This document shows positions 8,425-16,569 of a DNA stretch of 30,366 nucleotides, piece after piece. Position numbers and translations under genes: made by a program. Source of the stretch: Ferrimonas sp044433165 (GTDB taxonomy: Bacteria; Pseudomonadota; Gammaproteobacteria; Enterobacterales; Shewanellaceae); the NCBI GenBank assembly GCA_044433165.1, contig JAWXTX010000025.1, forward strand, positions 1-30,366, given 5' to 3'. The notes beneath the pieces are model-generated. The model had not been told where the DNA came from. It did not search any database and was given only the letters and a program-made list of their open reading frames with translations. Numbering within the stretch: position 1 is the first letter of the stretch; each line of letters begins with the position of its first letter.

Positions 8425-10506
8425 GTGGTTGTTTCCCCTAATCCCATGATTGAAAAAGAGTTAAGTTGGCTAAGTTTTAACGCTCGCGTGCTGCAAGAGG
8501 CAGCAGACGAGGAAAATCCGCTGATCGAACGCGTTCGTTTTTTAGGCATTTTTTCAAACAACCAAGATGAGTTCTTCCGTGTTCGAGTGGCGGGCTTGCG
8601 ACGCCGCATCATGATTGAAGAGTCTCATGGTGGTGGGGGTAAATCACGCACCTTATTAGCTCAAATAAATCAGCAAGTATTAGCGTCTCAACAGCAATTT
8701 GATGCCATTTACCAACGCCTTATTGTTGATTTGGCGCGGCGCAATATCTTTTTAGTGAATGAAACCCAATTAAGTGACAATCATAAAACGTGGTTAAGTC
8801 AATATTTCAAAGACAAAATTCGGCGTCACATTATTCCCATCATGTTGACGGAAAGCATTGACGTTCAATCAAAGCTAGAAGATGGCCTAACCTACCTTGT
8901 CACCGAGCTGTGCAAAGAGGAACAGCGCCAATATGCGTTTATCCCTGTGCCATCAGATAAGGTCGCGCGCTTTGTGCAATTGCCTAGCGAAGGCAGCCGT
9001 AGCCGCACGACCATCATTCTTTTAGACAACATTATTCGCCACTGCTTGGCGGATCTCTTTACTGGCATGTTTGCCTTTGACGACATTCGTTGCTTCTCAA
9101 TGAAGCTAACCCGTGATGCGGAATACGATCTCTCTAACGAGATTGACGTCAGTTTGCTTGAGCGGATGTCGGAAAGCTTAAAACAACGCTTAACCGCAAA
9201 ACCCGTACGCATGGTTTACGACAGAGAAATGCCACAAACCATGCGCGAGATGCTGGTTAAAGAGTTATGCGCAGGCAGTTATGACAGCCTATTACCCGGT
9301 GGTCGCTATCACAATTTTCGAGACTTTATTGCCTTCCCAAACCCAGGCCGTCAATACCTCGAATACAATAAAATGCCAAGCTTGCCCAGTGCTCAATTTA
9401 CCAACTATGCCACCGCCTTTGACGCCATCAGCGCCGAAGACATTCTGCTGCACTACCCTTACCACCGTTTTAGCCATTTAGTCGAATGGTTACGGCAGGC
9501 CGCTTATGATCCACAAGTGCGCTCCATCAAGCTTAATATCTACCGTGCCGCCAAACGTTCACAGGTACTGGCTGCACTGGTTGAGGCGGTAAAGAACGGC
9601 AAAGACGTAACCGTAGTAGTGGAACTGGCGGCGCGTTTTGATGAAGAAGCCAACATTGAATGGTCGAAGGTATTAACCGATGCCGGCGTTCGAGTGAGCT
9701 TTGGGATCCCATCATTGAAAGTGCACTCGAAATTAGCGCTGATCAGCCGTATGGAGCACAATGAGTTGGTGCATTATGCCCACATTGGCACCGGTAACTT
9801 TAATGAGAAAACCGCAAAAATTTACACGGATTATGCCCTATTCACCAAGGATCCGCGCCTAACCGATGAAGTTTCTCAAGTATTTGATTTTATTGAGCAC
9901 CCATACCGCCGCACCAAATTAAATCACCTCATCGTTTCGCCACGCGACAGCCGTCGCCAACTTTACCGCTTAATTGATCGTGAGATCCAAAACCAGCTGT
10001 TGAACAAACCTGCTGGAATTACCTTAAAAATTAATAATTTAGTGGATTCAGGCTTAATTAAAAGACTCTACAATGCCTCTCGCAATGGCGTGAAAGTGCG
10101 CTTAATCGTACGCGGCATGTGCTCTTTGGTAACCGAATCTTCCGGTAACTCAGACAATATTGAGGCCATCTCCATCGTTGATCGCTTTTTAGAACACCCA
10201 CGAGTGATGGTGTTTGAAAATGATGGCGATCATAAAGTGTTCATCAGCAGCGCCGACTGGATGGCTCGTAACTTAGATAATCGTGTTGAAGTTGGGTGCC
10301 CTATCTATTCGCCTAGAATTAAGCAACAGATCCTCGATATGCTGACATTGCAATGGAATGACACCCAAAAAGCACGCCGCATTGATCAAGCGCAAACCAA
10401 CCCCTATGTTGCTAGAGGGAATCGACGTAAAATTCGCAGCCAAATCGCCACTTACCAATACTTGATAGAGCAAGAACGGTTACTGCAACAACCTGAGAGC
10501 GCTTAA
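8425..10506 (+). CDS. ppk: Polyphosphate kinase Ppk1
   Basis: 693 residues, the normal length of Ppk1, which makes inorganic polyphosphate from ATP reversibly through a phosphohistidine. The N domain begins with KELSWLSFNARVLQEA (11-26). The two phospholipase-D-like C domains carry VHSKLALIS with H434 (equivalent to the phosphorylated H435 of E. coli), H453 in AHIGTGNFN, and H603 in GDHKVFISSADW. The start is GTG at 8425 because AAGAGGT (8414-8420) precedes it at ideal spacing; an internal ATG at 8446 lacks such a site. The next gene ppx begins 1 bp after the stop, so the two opposing activities form one transcript. It is divergent from the pst operon. Confidence 0.97.
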   Translation: MVVSPNPMIEKELSWLSFNARVLQEAADEENPLIERVRFLGIFSNNQDEFFRVRVAGLRRRIMIEESHGGGGKSRTLLAQINQQVLASQQQFDAIYQRLIVDLARRNIFLVNETQLSDNHKTWLSQYFKDKIRRHIIPIMLTESIDVQSKLEDGLTYLVTELCKEEQRQYAFIPVPSDKVARFVQLPSEGSRSRTTIILLDNIIRHCLADLFTGMFAFDDIRCFSMKLTRDAEYDLSNEIDVSLLERMSESLKQRLTAKPVRMVYDREMPQTMREMLVKELCAGSYDSLLPGGRYHNFRDFIAFPNPGRQYLEYNKMPSLPSAQFTNYATAFDAISAEDILLHYPYHRFSHLVEWLRQAAYDPQVRSIKLNIYRAAKRSQVLAALVEAVKNGKDVTVVVELAARFDEEANIEWSKVLTDAGVRVSFGIPSLKVHSKLALISRMEHNELVHYAHIGTGNFNEKTAKIYTDYALFTKDPRLTDEVSQVFDFIEHPYRRTKLNHLIVSPRDSRRQLYRLIDREIQNQLLNKPAGITLKINNLVDSGLIKRLYNASRNGVKVRLIVRGMCSLVTESSGNSDNIEAISIVDRFLEHPRVMVFENDGDHKVFISSADWMARNLDNRVEVGCPIYSPRIKQQILDMLTLQWNDTQKARRIDQAQTNPYVARGNRRKIRSQIATYQYLIEQERLLQQPESA

Positions 10507-10507
10507 G

Positions 10508-12001
10508 TTGACAAATCCTGCTTACATCGGCAATACCATTGCTGCCATCGATCTTGGCTCCAATAGCTTCCATTTAGCCATTGCCCGAGTATTAGAAAAT
10601 CGGGTGCAAATGCTGCACCGTGTAAAACAGCGCGTCCAACTTGCTGAAGGCATGGACGAGCGAGGTAATTTAGCCGAAGCGGCCATGGAACGCGGGCTCG
10701 ATTGTTTGCGCCAATTTGCCGAACACCTTGCCGCCAGCGACATCAACGATGTGCGAATCGTCGCCACCTATGCCCTTCGCAGCGCCCCCAATCGCAGACG
10801 TTTTTTACAGCAAGCGCGAAAAATTTTAGACGCCGATATCGAAGTGATTGCAGGCACCGAAGAAGCTCGATTAATTTTCCAAGGCGTAGCCCAAGCCATG
10901 GAGCTCGATAAACCAAGCTTGTTGATTGATATTGGTGGTGGCTCAACCGAATTTATTCTGGGGCAAGGCACTAAACCGCAACTCATGGCCTCATTAAACA
11001 TGGGTTGTGTCAGCTACCATGATCGCTTTTTTGCCGATGGCAAACTCAGTAATAAGCGCTTCGATAAAGCCATTGTCGCGGCTCAACAACAGCTTGAGCC
11101 ACTGTTAGATCGCTATCGAAAACATGGCTGGCAACAGGTTATTGGCTGTTCTGGCACCATTAAAGCACTGCTGTCGCTGTGCCATAATCCACACCAACCA
11201 GAACAACTGACACGCACAGGGCTTGAGCAACTCAAACAGACCTTAGTGGAACATGGTCATCAAGCTTTGCCACTGCTTAAAGATTTAAGCGATAGCCGCC
11301 TTAAAGTATTGCCAGCGGGTTTATCCGTACTGTTAGCCTGTTTTTATAGTTTAGAAATCGACGCGATGTCCTTCTCTAATGCAGCTTTGCGAGAAGGGGT
11401 GATCAGCGAAATGGCCGACACCGCTGATCACAACTCAGTGCGAGCCCAATCCGTTGCCGCCATGGAGCGTTTGCACCACGTCGACACGGCCCATGGCCAC
11501 CAAGTAGCCGCAACCGCCATGCACTTTTTCCGCAGCTCCCCCTATCATAACCAAGCATTAGAGCAGCTGCTTGGTTGGGCTGGTCAGTTGCTTGAAGTGG
11601 GCTTATCCATGAATTTTCGTGGCATGCATCGCCACAGTGGTTACATTCTTAGCCACTCTAATTTGCCGGGTTTTACCGTGGAGCAACAACAGTTGCTCGG
11701 ATGGCTGGGGCGTTTTCAACGTAAACGGTTAGATGGGTGTAAAACCGCGGATCTGCAATTGTGCGACGAAGACAGCCAACGTCATCTGCTTGTATCACTG
11801 CGATTGGCTGCGCTGTGGCACATTGGCCGTCGCCACCAAATGGCAATGCCGAAATTAAGCTGGCATCGTAATAAATTGGTGTTGTTACTGCCCAACGATT
11901 GCCCCAACAAACCCTTACTCGATGCGGATTTAACCCAAGAACAAGAGTGGCTGAGTGCACTTGATTGGCGTTTGGAGTTGCGCGCCAGCAGCGACTTATA
12001 A
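10508..12001 (+). CDS. ppx: Exopolyphosphatase Ppx/GppA family
   Basis: 497 residues, close to the 513 of E. coli Ppx and strongly similar along its length. The ASKHA-fold phosphate loops are IDLGSNSFHLAIAR (about 14-27) and LLIDIGGGSTEFILG (about 137-151). The catalytic acid lies in GTEEARLIFQG. The second half is the HD-like helical region, with LLEVGLSMNFRGMHRHSGYI. It removes terminal phosphate from polyphosphate; a pppGpp phosphatase side activity is possible in the family. The start is TTG directly after the ppk stop, with only a weak site (GAGAG) inside the ppk end, which suggests translational coupling. An alternative start is not evident because homology begins just after it. Confidence 0.95.
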   Translation: MTNPAYIGNTIAAIDLGSNSFHLAIARVLENRVQMLHRVKQRVQLAEGMDERGNLAEAAMERGLDCLRQFAEHLAASDINDVRIVATYALRSAPNRRRFLQQARKILDADIEVIAGTEEARLIFQGVAQAMELDKPSLLIDIGGGSTEFILGQGTKPQLMASLNMGCVSYHDRFFADGKLSNKRFDKAIVAAQQQLEPLLDRYRKHGWQQVIGCSGTIKALLSLCHNPHQPEQLTRTGLEQLKQTLVEHGHQALPLLKDLSDSRLKVLPAGLSVLLACFYSLEIDAMSFSNAALREGVISEMADTADHNSVRAQSVAAMERLHHVDTAHGHQVAATAMHFFRSSPYHNQALEQLLGWAGQLLEVGLSMNFRGMHRHSGYILSHSNLPGFTVEQQQLLGWLGRFQRKRLDGCKTADLQLCDEDSQRHLLVSLRLAALWHIGRRHQMAMPKLSWHRNKLVLLLPNDCPNKPLLDADLTQEQEWLSALDWRLELRASSDL

Positions 12002-12064
12002 ACACGATTTACTTAAGATCCATGGCACTGCGGTACTCTTCCATTCCACACCACTGTGCCAAGA

Positions 12065-12087
12065 ACCTTTTTAGCAACTAAAAAGGT
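12065..12087. repeat. Perfect AT-rich inverted repeat between convergent ppx and pstS
   Basis: ACCTTTTTAG and CTAAAAAGGT are exact complements separated by CAA, a 10-bp stem with a 3-base loop. It lies between the convergent ends of ppx and pstS. No T-run follows on either strand, so it is not a classical intrinsic terminator. It could block readthrough, stabilise 3' ends or bind a protein. Role unknown. Confidence 0.6.
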
Positions 12088-12132
12088 AAGCGGGCATACT
12101 GGTAAAACAAAGCTGTACTGTAATCTTGAGGC

Positions 12133-13125
12133 TTACTTTACAGCCAATTCCAAGCGGCTCGTTTCCTGCCCATTCACTAACCCAAGCCGCTGTAATTGCC
12201 GTTCGACCACGGCATTTGGCAGCGAGACATATCCCTCTTCTGCCACCAAAAACTGCCCTTGCGCCGATAAAATGTACCTAATAAATTCCGCCAGCAACGG
12301 GTCAAGCGCTTGGTTTGGGTGTTTATTAATGTACACATAGAGATAACGGCTCAGTGGGTATTGGCCGTTCACTGCATTGGCGGCTGTTGCCGTAATATAG
12401 GGCTGTCCAGGCCCTTTAGAAAGCGCTAAGGTTCGCACCCCCGCTGTCTGATACCCCATGCCGGAATAACCAACGGCATTAAGCGAGGTTGCCACCGATT
12501 GCACCACAGAAGCTGAGCCGGGTTGCTCATTCACCGAAGCTTTAAAATCGCCATTACAGAGGGCCCGTAACTTAAAATCGCCATAGGTGCCAGAAACCGA
12601 ATTGCGACCATAAAGCTGAATATTACGCTGCTGCCAAGAACCGCCTAGCCCAAGCTCCCCCCAATGTTGAATGCTGTCACCACCACAACGCTGTGTAGCT
12701 GAGAAAATCCCATCAATATCAGTCAATTGCAGCTGCGTAATCGGGTTATCTTTATGCACAAATACCGCCAACGCATCCACTGCAACTCGAATCGCCACTG
12801 GCGGGTAACCAAATTGGCGCACAAACGCATCGACTTCACTGGCTTTCATCAATCGGCTCATCGGCCCTAATTGACTGGTGCCCATCGCCAATGCAGGTGG
12901 CGCACTGGAAGAGCCCGCAGCTTGCAGATCAAAATTCACATTAGGGTAATAATATTTAAATCCTTCCGCCCACTGGGTCATCAGGTTGGCCAACGTATCC
13001 GATCCAGTGGTGGAAAGGGTGCCAGAAATACCGCGAACTTTTTGATATTCAGGCAGCGATTCCACTGCCAAAGAAAACCCACTCAGCAGGAATAAACATA
13101 AGCTCAGACAGCGAGTTAATATCAT
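12133..13125 (-). CDS. pstS: Periplasmic phosphate-binding protein PstS
   Basis: 330 residues with a signal peptide (MILTRCLSLCLFLLSGFSLA, cleavage near residue 20-23). Phosphate-contact motifs of the family are present: STTGSDTL (38-45), QAAGSSSAPPALA (68-80) and NSVSGTYGDF (175-184). It captures phosphate in the periplasm and passes it to PstC/PstA. Unusually it is not next to pstC. It follows phoR with a 4-bp gap, and its ribosome binding site GAGAAGGG lies in the phoR end, so phoB-phoR-pstS form one unit. Three cysteines are present (C6 in the signal, then C147 and C190), the last two able to form a disulfide. It is more like the Shewanella-type PstS than the E. coli type by eye. Confidence 0.93.
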   Translation of the reverse strand: MILTRCLSLCLFLLSGFSLAVESLPEYQKVRGISGTLSTTGSDTLANLMTQWAEGFKYYYPNVNFDLQAAGSSSAPPALAMGTSQLGPMSRLMKASEVDAFVRQFGYPPVAIRVAVDALAVFVHKDNPITQLQLTDIDGIFSATQRCGGDSIQHWGELGLGGSWQQRNIQLYGRNSVSGTYGDFKLRALCNGDFKASVNEQPGSASVVQSVATSLNAVGYSGMGYQTAGVRTLALSKGPGQPYITATAANAVNGQYPLSRYLYVYINKHPNQALDPLLAEFIRYILSAQGQFLVAEEGYVSLPNAVVERQLQRLGLVNGQETSRLELAVK

Positions 13126-13129
13126 CGGC

Positions 13130-14455
13130 TTAGCCCTTCTCTACATGAGCGACTGGCTCTTTAAAAACCGCATGCATTGCCGGAGGCAGTTCAAACCAAA
13201 AACGGCTGCCAACGCCCACAGTCGATTGGATCTGCAGTTGGCTGTTATGGTGACTCAAGGCGTGTTTCACAATCGCCAAACCTAAACCACTGCCACCGGT
13301 ATCGCGCGAACGTGCGCGATCGACACGATAAAAGCGCTCGGTCAAACGCGGAATGTGCTCGGCGGCAATCCCCTCGCCTTGGTCTTGCACACAAAAATAG
13401 GGTTTGCCCCAACGCAAGCGCCACTGCACCGTAATGTCACTGTTTTCATCCGAGTAACGCACTGCGTTTTGTACCAAGTTGGCACAGGCCGAATGCAGCT
13501 GCATTTCATCGCCATAAACCATTAAGTTCGAATCTATCTCAAAGTGCAATTGATGACGCCCCGCAGAAAGATCTTGTGCCTCTTGTTGAACTTTCGCCAG
13601 CAGTGCCGGCATATCAACACGATGCCCCAAATCAATATCAATGGCCGCTTCAATGCGTGAGAGCACCAATAAACGATCGACTAAGTTTTTCATCCGCTCA
13701 GACTGTTCGCCCATAGCCCCATACTGTTTGGCCAATAGTGAATCCGGCTCGACAGTCATTTGCATCATTTCAACGTAGCCTTGCAACACCGTTAATGGGG
13801 TTTTCAATTCATGCGATACGTTCGCCACAAAATCACGCCGCATTTGCTCCAGCTGATTTACCCGAGTCACATCCCGTGCCAACAATAAACGTTGCCTATC
13901 ACCATAGGCCATTACCCGAATTTCTAAGATACGGCTGTCATTAATTGGCGACGGCAGTTCTAATGGCTCGGAAAACTCCCGTTTATTCCAATAGCGCACA
14001 AAGCGAGGATGGCGCACCAAGTTATGGATACGATTGCCGCCATCCTTAGGCCAGCGTACTCCTAATAGGTGCTCCGCTAACTTATTACTCCATTGGATCT
14101 CCCCTTCACTGCTGAGGACTAACGTGGCGTCTGGCAGTGCCTCTGCACCTTGGCGAAAACGCGCCAACATACGCGCTAACTGAGCTCGGCGACGGCGGTT
14201 TTTTCCTTGCTGCCGATAAATTCCATTGAAAATTGGCTCCCAGCTGCCACTGCCATGGGGAGGCGTTAAGCTGCGATCATGCCACAGCCAATGCGCCAAC
14301 CGCATCATATGGCGATAGTGCCATATCAGTAGAATCCAAGTGGCCAACAGCAGCGCCCAAGGCAGTTGATCAAAAAACCACCCAATTAAGGAAAAAGGTA
14401 AAAACCAACAGGAGATACGCAGCAACAATTGAATGCGGGAATACTCAGCAAACAT
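13130..14455 (-). CDS. phoR: Phosphate-regulon sensor histidine kinase PhoR
   Basis: 441 residues. Two hydrophobic N-terminal segments (about 9-28 and 31-47) make the membrane anchor with almost no periplasmic loop, typical of PhoR, which senses phosphate through Pst/PhoU. A PAS domain follows (about 105-195). The dimerisation/phosphoacceptor helix contains VSHELKTPLTVL with H215. The ATPase domain has the N box NLVQNAVRYSD and the G boxes DQGEGI and GGSGLGLAIVKHAL. It phosphorylates PhoB when phosphate is scarce and dephosphorylates it otherwise. It lies 110 bp after phoB with an intrinsic terminator in the gap, and pstS follows 4 bp later. The ATG has only a weak upstream GAG. Confidence 0.96.
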   Translation of the reverse strand: MFAEYSRIQLLLRISCWFLPFSLIGWFFDQLPWALLLATWILLIWHYRHMMRLAHWLWHDRSLTPPHGSGSWEPIFNGIYRQQGKNRRRRAQLARMLARFRQGAEALPDATLVLSSEGEIQWSNKLAEHLLGVRWPKDGGNRIHNLVRHPRFVRYWNKREFSEPLELPSPINDSRILEIRVMAYGDRQRLLLARDVTRVNQLEQMRRDFVANVSHELKTPLTVLQGYVEMMQMTVEPDSLLAKQYGAMGEQSERMKNLVDRLLVLSRIEAAIDIDLGHRVDMPALLAKVQQEAQDLSAGRHQLHFEIDSNLMVYGDEMQLHSACANLVQNAVRYSDENSDITVQWRLRWGKPYFCVQDQGEGIAAEHIPRLTERFYRVDRARSRDTGGSGLGLAIVKHALSHHNSQLQIQSTVGVGSRFWFELPPAMHAVFKEPVAHVEKG

Positions 14456-14508
14456 GGATAAGCTCAGTTAATAAACGCGCTCGGAGAACAAAATGCCGCC
14501 AATAACGC

Positions 14509-14540
14509 AAAAACGCCCAAGGCCGAAGCAACCTTGGGCG
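14509..14540 (-). terminator. Intrinsic terminator between phoB and phoR
   Basis: On the minus strand CGCCCAAGG and CCTTGGGCG form a perfect 9-bp GC-rich stem with a 9-base loop, followed at once by TTTTT. It lies 26 bp after the phoB stop and before phoR. It should end or attenuate phoB transcripts and lower phoR-pstS expression unless a second promoter exists in the remaining short gap. Confidence 0.85.
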
Positions 14541-14565
14541 AACACGAACGGTTATGAACCACCCA

Positions 14566-15255
14566 TTAAGTTCGGGTAGAGAAGCGATAACCGGCACCAC
14601 GAACGGTTTGTATTAAACGGTCATGGCCTTGATCTTGAATCGCCTTACGCAAACGTCGGATATGCACATCCACTGTACGGTCTTCTACATATACGTTGGT
14701 TCCCCACACATTGTCGAGTAATTGCTCTCGGCTGTAGACCCGTTCTGGGTGTGTCATGAAAAAATGCAATAAGCGGAACTCGGTTGGCCCCATGTCCAAG
14801 CTCACATCGTGGATAGTCACTCGGTGTGAAACAGGATCTAACCGCAAACCTTGCACCTCAATGGCATCTTCTAAACGCGTTGGTGCCGCGCGCCGTAATA
14901 CGGCTTTAATGCGAGCCACCAACTCTTTAGGAGAGAATGGTTTGGTCATGTAATCATCGGCGCCCACTTCTAAGCCTTTGACACGATCTTCCTCTTCTCC
15001 ACGGGCAGTAAGCATAATAATCGGGATATTACGAGTATGCTCGTTACTGCGTAACGTTTTTGCCAGTTGCACGCCACTGCCTCCCGGCAGCATCCAATCT
15101 AATAAAATCAGATCCGGATAAGGCTCGATAATGGCATCGAGCCCCTGCTGAAAATCCGCCGCGCTGCTTGCACGAAAGCCATGCTGCTCCAACATAAATG
15201 TAAGCATTTCGCGAATGGCTGACTCATCTTCAATGATTAGAATATTTGCAGTCAT
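14566..15255 (-). CDS. phoB: Phosphate-regulon response regulator PhoB
   Basis: 229 residues, the exact size of E. coli PhoB. The receiver domain (about 4-120) has the acidic pair E9/D10, the phosphorylated Asp D53 in LLDWMLPGGSG, and the switch residues T83 and K105 (MTKPFSPKEL). The OmpR-type winged helix (about 130-228) includes EFRLLHFFMTHPERVYSREQ and the recognition helix VEDRTVDVHIRRLRKAI. It binds Pho boxes and activates phosphate-starvation genes. It is first in phoB-phoR-pstS and carries its own three-half-site Pho box upstream, consistent with autoactivation. The Shine-Dalgarno is weak. Confidence 0.98.
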   Translation of the reverse strand: MTANILIIEDESAIREMLTFMLEQHGFRASSAADFQQGLDAIIEPYPDLILLDWMLPGGSGVQLAKTLRSNEHTRNIPIIMLTARGEEEDRVKGLEVGADDYMTKPFSPKELVARIKAVLRRAAPTRLEDAIEVQGLRLDPVSHRVTIHDVSLDMGPTEFRLLHFFMTHPERVYSREQLLDNVWGTNVYVEDRTVDVHIRRLRKAIQDQGHDRLIQTVRGAGYRFSTRT

Positions 15256-15293
15256 AACTGTTTATTAGCATCCGAAGTGACGATTCGTGGCGA

Positions 15294-15328
15294 ATTATAC
15301 TGACAGTTTAATGACAGAAATATGACTA
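15294..15328 (-). promoter_or_regulatory. phoB promoter with three consecutive Pho half-sites
   Basis: Read on the minus strand: TAGTCAT, ATTT, CTGTCAT, TAAA, CTGTCAG, then TATAAT with no gap. The three half-sites repeat every 11 bp; the middle one is perfect and the third differs only in its last base. TATAAT at 15294-15299 is a consensus -10 box. It lies 11 bp after the first half-site pair, and the third half-site fills that gap. The E. coli phoB promoter has the same design, so strong autoregulation by PhoB is expected. Confidence 0.9.
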
Positions 15329-15431
15329 AAACAACGCGCTATACGATGAAATCAGCGCTGCTTTCGTTCGGCTCACTGTTTGCACTGCCGGTACCTATCG
15401 TCACTCGGATAGTATAACGCCCACCCTCTTC

Positions 15432-16346
15432 TTAAAAACTGTGGCTCAGCCCTAAGCCCGAGAAGTGATCACCAGAACGATCGGTAAAATAGCCATATAA
15501 CTTCGTGCTTTTAGCCAGATGCCAATCAATCCCAACTGAGAGCCCATCTGAGCCCAATTCAAGATCACTGTATTGGCTTTTAAGTTGCCATTGTTCCCAA
15601 CGATAGCTGAGCGAAACCACCGTCCCACTTTGACGTTCGTCATCATTACGGGCTTGCTGGTAAATCACCCCCAACGTCCAATCATGGTACTTGCCACCGG
15701 CGGTAACCCGTGTGATGGAATCTTGCTGGTCAACATCCACATCTTGTGCAACTGCCAAAAAGTAAGGCACTTTGTTATAGCGCGCATCGCCATATCGGAT
15801 GGCCAAAGAATACCCTTGTTGACCAGCTTGTTTAGTCGCGTTTTCAGCCACATAAGTTGCGCCAAACTGCCATTGACCTAATAGCGGTGTTTGATAAGTC
15901 ATTGTTTGTGATGGGCGGTTTTCACCCTCAAAACCATAACGTGCGATATCACCGGCCAGATCAGAGAACAGATCCACGCGTCCCTGCGCCCGCTTTAATA
16001 CCGTATCATTGCGGCCGATTGACCATTCCCCCCAGCGCCCAGCCAAACCAACATACTGGTTACGAGCGCTCAGGGCATCGGCGTCTGTTTGTTCGCTGGT
16101 GATGTTAACTCCAAACTCAACACGATAAAATACGGCCAAATTTGGCGTAAGATCATGTGTGCCTTTAACACCAATTCGAGAAGCGTTGGACTGAACAACC
16201 GTTTCAGATGCCACTTGATCCGATTTATAGGCCCCTTCCACATTTACTTTACCGTACAGCTCTAATTGCTCTGACGCCATTAATGGCATTCCCAATGAAG
16301 CCATCAACAAACCCGCAGTTAATTTCACATTAAAATCATGACGCAT
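15432..16346 (-). CDS. Gram-negative porin (probably phosphate-starvation linked)
   Basis: 304 residues with a signal peptide ending in MPLMASEQ. The mature protein starts in the typical porin way (LELYGKVNVEGAYKSDQ), contains SRIGVKGTHDLTPNLAVFYRVEFGVN and RNQYVGLAGRWGEWSIGRND, and ends in Phe (GLSHSF), all features of trimeric porins of the Porin_4/OmpC type. It lies directly upstream of phoB on the same strand, a position found in relatives where the porin is phosphate-responsive; that role here is inference. Only a weak Pho-box-like sequence is seen upstream. The ribosome binding site is GAGAGG, some 11 bases before the ATG. Confidence 0.88.
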   Translation of the reverse strand: MRHDFNVKLTAGLLMASLGMPLMASEQLELYGKVNVEGAYKSDQVASETVVQSNASRIGVKGTHDLTPNLAVFYRVEFGVNITSEQTDADALSARNQYVGLAGRWGEWSIGRNDTVLKRAQGRVDLFSDLAGDIARYGFEGENRPSQTMTYQTPLLGQWQFGATYVAENATKQAGQQGYSLAIRYGDARYNKVPYFLAVAQDVDVDQQDSITRVTAGGKYHDWTLGVIYQQARNDDERQSGTVVSLSYRWEQWQLKSQYSDLELGSDGLSVGIDWHLAKSTKLYGYFTDRSGDHFSGLGLSHSF

Positions 16347-16569
16347 AAGGATATTACCTCTCCAGCACTAGCTACATCTTGGCAACATCATGACTGGAAT
16401 TTTTTACATTTAATCATTCAAATCAATCAAAATCATTTATGCGACAAAAACGAAAAGGAATGATTTAAGGCTGTTGATTTTGAGTAGCAGCCCTTTGCGC
16501 TAGGTCGTGCTTTGCCATACACTGCCCGCCTTCGCTCTTGGCACAACATTTTGAGATTCAGGTAACTGC

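Noticed and set aside
11673..12005. 110-codon frame antisense to the end of ppx
   Set aside because: Shadow of ppx, no supporting signal.
12056..12340. 94-codon frame overlapping the pstS end
   Set aside because: Most of it lies antisense to pstS, and no family resemblance is seen.
16379..16396. Possible Pho box (CAGTCAT-GATG-TTGCCAA on the minus strand) upstream of the porin
   Set aside because: Matches only about 10 of 14 half-site positions and has no -10 box at the right distance.
16428..16464. Inverted AAATCATT/AATGATTT upstream of rdgC
   Set aside because: Short AT-rich arms 21 bp apart, easily chance in an AT-rich promoter region.
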